Assembly: GCA_964519985.1 (NCBI GenBank)
Contig: CAZFMF010000009.1
Location: 34,013-98,012 of the forward strand
Direction: 5' to 3'
DNA: 64,000 nucleotides
DNA from: JAIEOG01 sp964519985
Lineage (GTDB): Bacteria > Bdellovibrionota > FAC87 > UBA2466
In this document: one piece after another, positions 61,563 to 64,000 of the stretch
How positions within the stretch are numbered: position 1 is the stretch's first letter
Layout: every line of letters begins with the position of its first letter
Notes under the pieces: generated by a model
Databases searched by the model: none
The model's input: the letters and a program-made list of their open reading frames with translations, nothing else
What the model was told of the DNA's origin: nothing
Translations under genes and position numbers: made by a program

Positions 61563-62621
61563 CTATCGAGTGGAAAATGCCCTCTGCATCCTCTTGATCT
61601 GGCTTTCGACCCACTCCAAATACGCTCCGGACTGGAACGGGATGAAGAGCTTCTGCGCGGAAAAGACGCTGTCTTCTTCGCTCCGCATCCCCATGCTCAT
61701 CGAGCTGGTGCCCTTCTCGGGAAGTTCATGCACGTGGGCCATCTCCATCCCGCGTAACTCGAGGTGACACCAGCCTCCGTTCGCCGTGAAAAGCATCGCC
61801 GCGCCGGACGCGAGCTCGCGAAGCCGCGTCGGCGGTACGTAGTAACTCGTGAAGTGGAAGCCCTCGCGCTCTACGATGGGATCCAGCCCAAGGAGCACCA
61901 GGCCGTCCTCGAAGTAGACGAGGCGGTTGTCCCTGCTCTTCAAACCGACGTGCTTTCGTCCGTGGAGATCATCGTAGCCCTCCTTGACCACCACAAGCCG
62001 GTTGCGGCCCATGGTGGTGAACTTCTCTGCCAGCTCTTCCCCGATTTCGGCGAGATCGATCGATTGCATCGGCTGCGGCCAAAATGCCAGGACGAACATC
62101 GGATCGTTGCGGGAGCTCCGGGAACTCCCGAGGATTTCTACGGTAGCTTTCTCGATCCGCTGGGCGAACTCGGAGTCCGGTGCGGCCTTCCGAGTCTCGG
62201 CGAGCTGGCGCAGGGCCTTTGTTATTTCATCCTTCAGGTCCGCGATATCGGAGAACGCTGCGCGGAAGAAGCCCGACTTGTAATCCTCGACTTCCTTCTT
62301 GAACGCCTTTTGCTTCGGCTCCATCTCGCAGTCCCGGATGAAGACCAGAATCGGACGGCTTGCTCGCTTCGCTGCACGGAATTCCGCCTGCGTAACCGAG
62401 ATTCCTTCGTCCGTCTCGGACCCGTATCTCTCGCCCATGATGAGCAGGTAGATGTCGGCGTTCTCCGCCTCCGTGATGCACGCCCTCTCTGACGAGTACG
62501 CGCGGGCGCCGAAGTCTTCGCATCCGATGGGCTTGTCGCCCATGCTGATAATCGTCTTGCGCGCGGCGGTCCGATACGCTTCGAAGCCGCCTACGACCGA
62601 GCTGATGAAAACCTCGCGCAT
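61563..62621 (-). CDS. DUF4062 protein
   Basis: A 352-residue protein. Residues 1-90 are a DUF4062 domain, a TIR-like fold common in defence proteins: MREVFISSVVGGFEAYRTAA, then ADIYLLIMGERYGSETDEGI and SVTQAEFRAA. A short helical linker (to about 160) leads to a C-terminal domain I do not recognise (VLAFWPQPMQSIDLAEIGEE). DUF4062 is often the sensor or NAD-related half of multi-domain immune proteins. Location in a toxin-antitoxin island next to tRNA-Asp agrees with a defence role. Confidence 0.75.
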   Translation of the reverse strand: MREVFISSVVGGFEAYRTAARKTIISMGDKPIGCEDFGARAYSSERACITEAENADIYLLIMGERYGSETDEGISVTQAEFRAAKRASRPILVFIRDCEMEPKQKAFKKEVEDYKSGFFRAAFSDIADLKDEITKALRQLAETRKAAPDSEFAQRIEKATVEILGSSRSSRNDPMFVLAFWPQPMQSIDLAEIGEELAEKFTTMGRNRLVVVKEGYDDLHGRKHVGLKSRDNRLVYFEDGLVLLGLDPIVEREGFHFTSYYVPPTRLRELASGAAMLFTANGGWCHLELRGMEMAHVHELPEKGTSSMSMGMRSEEDSVFSAQKLFIPFQSGAYLEWVESQIKRMQRAFSTR

Positions 62622-62709
62622 TGAGCCCCCTTCGCGAATGCGTATCCTAAGAAACTGCCGAAGACTTAAGCTAGCTCCCAGCGAGGGGATTGAAAACAGC
62701 GTGCGCGTT

Positions 62710-62796
62710 CCGGGGACGGCCGGGGACGCGAGAAGGCCCGGGAAATCGACGACAAAAACGCCGAAAAACGCGTCCTGTCCCCGACCGTCCCCGGCC
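62710..62796. repeat. GC-rich inverted repeat
   Basis: CCGGGGACGGCCGGGGACGCG (62710-62730) faces a complementary arm at 62769-62796 across a loop of about 38 bp. GGGGACGG also repeats in tandem inside the left arm. It lies between the DUF4062 gene and tRNA-Asp. Confidence 0.6.
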
Positions 62797-62862
62797 GGCG
62801 AAATTTCGCCCGAACCCTATCTTTTGCTGCATCGTTTCAGTGATTTATCGACGAGAAATAAA

Positions 62863-62939
<77 letters not shown>

Positions 62940-63073
62940 GATAGACTTGCGATAGAACGCAGAAGGTAGAGGCGTTTAGGGGGGATGTCAATCGGACGGG
63001 TGGGTGCAGAGAGCCCGAGTTTCTCAGTCTCTCTCGAGAGAGATTGAAGGACCCAAACTGTCCTGGATCGGTT

Positions 63074-63388
63074 TTAGCCTAGGATTCTTTGGGCTTCCTC
63101 ACCCACGATGCGGCGGCCGGGGTTGGTGCCGGCTATCCAGTCTTCGGGTGGGAAGAGGTCGAAAAGGCCCACTTTGATGAGGGTGGGGACGGCTAGTTTT
63201 AGCTCTTCTTCGATGCTGCCGCGGGCGCCGGAGTTGTAGAGGGCTATGTTGTGGAGCATGGTTGCGACCGTGCCGGTTTGGACGCGGGTGCCATCCTTAA
63301 GGGCGACGGCGGGAAGGGATTCGCCGTCGGCGAGGAGCTTTTGGTTGATCTTGGCCAGGGCTTGCGAATGCGCGATACTGTCTGACAT
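63074..63388 (-). CDS. Small conserved protein (DUF7709-like)
   Basis: A 104-residue cytosolic protein: ALAKINQKLLADGESLPAVA, then VATMLHNIALYNSGARGSIE and IKVGLFDLFPPEDWIAGTNP. The sequence is of a conserved uncharacterised family that I believe is DUF7709. ATG 63388 matches the family start. It is divergent from the YciI gene 45 bp away. Confidence 0.7.
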   Translation of the reverse strand: MSDSIAHSQALAKINQKLLADGESLPAVALKDGTRVQTGTVATMLHNIALYNSGARGSIEEELKLAVPTLIKVGLFDLFPPEDWIAGTNPGRRIVGEEAQRILG

Positions 63389-63433
63389 CCCGAGGGCATA
63401 CACCCAAAAACGCTCCGGGATCAAGGAGGGCCC

Positions 63434-63790
63434 ATGAAACGCTTTCTCGCCGTCTTTACCGGATCCGCCAGCGCCTTCGAAAAGGCCAATTGGGCGGGGA
63501 TGGAGGAGGGCCATCGTCGCGAATTGGAGAAGAAGGGGATGGCAGCCTGGGGAGAATGGGCGGAAAACCATAAGGCGAACATCCTCGACTGGGGCAGCCC
63601 GCTCGGGAAAACCAAGAAGGCCGATGCCGATGGCATTTCCAATATTAACAATGCCCTGACCGCTTATACGTTGATTCAGGCCGAGTCTCACGAGGCGGCC
63701 GCGGAGATGTTCCGCGACCATCCTCATTTCACGATTTTCCCGGGAGAAACGGTGGAAATCATGGAATGCCTGCCCATGCCCACGCGATAA
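63434..63790 (+). CDS. YciI-like (YCII/DGPF) domain protein
   Basis: A 118-residue dimeric alpha/beta-barrel protein of the YCII-related family: MKRFLAVFTGSASAFEKANW, then LGKTKKADADGISNINNALT and AAEMFRDHPHFTIFPGETVE. Distant relatives act on small metabolites or serve as sigma-factor partners. The function is unknown. Confidence 0.78.
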   Translation: MKRFLAVFTGSASAFEKANWAGMEEGHRRELEKKGMAAWGEWAENHKANILDWGSPLGKTKKADADGISNINNALTAYTLIQAESHEAAAEMFRDHPHFTIFPGETVEIMECLPMPTR

Positions 63791-63860
63791 AAATCCTTAC
63801 CCATCAAGGTGTTACGGAGAGGTTATTGACGCCGGCTTTCGGCTTCCTTATAATTAACTA

Positions 63861-63878
63861 ATTGGTTAATTAACCAAT
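63861..63878. promoter_or_regulatory. 18-bp perfect palindrome upstream of the ArsR-like gene
   Basis: ATTGGTTAATTAACCAAT, 9 bp before the ATG at 63888, within an AT-rich stretch that also holds a -10-like TATAAT (63849-63854). It is the probable operator of the regulator. Confidence 0.75.
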
Positions 63879-63887
63879 AGGTAAATT

Positions 63888-64000
63888 ATGCAAACCGATA
63901 CGCTCAGTCAGACCTTTGCCGCTCTTGCCGACCCGACCCGCCGGGCCATCCTGGCGCGCCTTTCTAAGGGCGAAACGAATGTGTCGGAATTGGCCAAACC
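63888..64000 (+). CDS. ArsR-family regulator, 3' end outside window
   Basis: Only the first 37 residues are in the window: TDTLSQTFAALADPTRRAIL, then ARLSKGETNVSELAKP, the typical N-terminus of the ArsR-type winged HTH. Members near SRPBCC (AHSA1) and YciI genes usually control that group. The upstream YciI gene fits this arrangement, so an AHSA1-type gene may follow. Confidence 0.88.
   Translation, partial: MQTDTLSQTFAALADPTRRAILARLSKGETNVSELAK

Overview
The window looks like chromosomal DNA of a free-living Gram-negative bacterium of medium to high G+C. It encodes many Sec-exported proteins and lipoproteins, an AsmA-like envelope protein, LA_2272-type repeats, phosphorelay kinases, Hsp20 and one tRNA-Asp. 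The mix of a RedB-like protein, LA_2272-like repeats and a giant exported coiled-coil protein would fit a Bdellovibrionota-like lineage, but that placement is a weak inference. No rRNA, CRISPR array, prophage or replication origin was seen.

1-7.0 kb holds the most striking locus, a compact biosynthetic gene cluster cut by the left window edge. A translationally coupled operon (GNAT, ATP-grasp ligase, PLP decarboxylase) diverges from a second operon (a cupin/methionyl-tRNA-synthetase fusion and an FAD amine oxidase). A second FAD amine oxidase, truncated by the window edge, meets the first operon tail to tail. The cupin-MetRS architecture is that of the hydrazine (N-N bond) synthetases known from s56-p1, triacsin and formycin/pyrazofurin biosynthesis, so the cluster probably makes a hydrazine-derived amino-acid or peptide metabolite.

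7.1-35.9 kb is mostly single genes: exported proteins, GNATs, LysR and AraC regulators, DUF families, a carnitine-acyltransferase-like protein without the catalytic His, a kinase/response-regulator pair, a HipA-like/DUF3037 pair, a papain-like protein divergent from a metzincin lipoprotein, and several gene remnants (alpha/beta hydrolase, methyltransferase, LysR). 35.9-41.8 kb is one gene for a 1958-residue exported coiled-coil protein with glycine-tetrad and tyrosine-tetrad repeats and Ig-like C-terminal domains. A following gene of unknown function lies between two copies of a 21-bp palindromic repeat.

43.5-54.9 kb carries a LysR gene beside a Cys-rich secreted peptide, a three-gene phosphorelay operon, hsp20 with a structured leader, a run of small membrane and zinc-ribbon proteins, and a MerR-controlled arsenic operon (merR, arsI-like, aquaglyceroporin, arsC) behind a textbook MerR promoter. 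55-63 kb is a decaying accessory island ending at tRNA-Asp: TumE/TumA, HigB/HigA and RelE/HTH-Panacea toxin-antitoxin pairs, frameshifted genes, an IS481-type element inserted in a gene, and a DUF4062 protein. The right end has YciI-like and ArsR-like genes.
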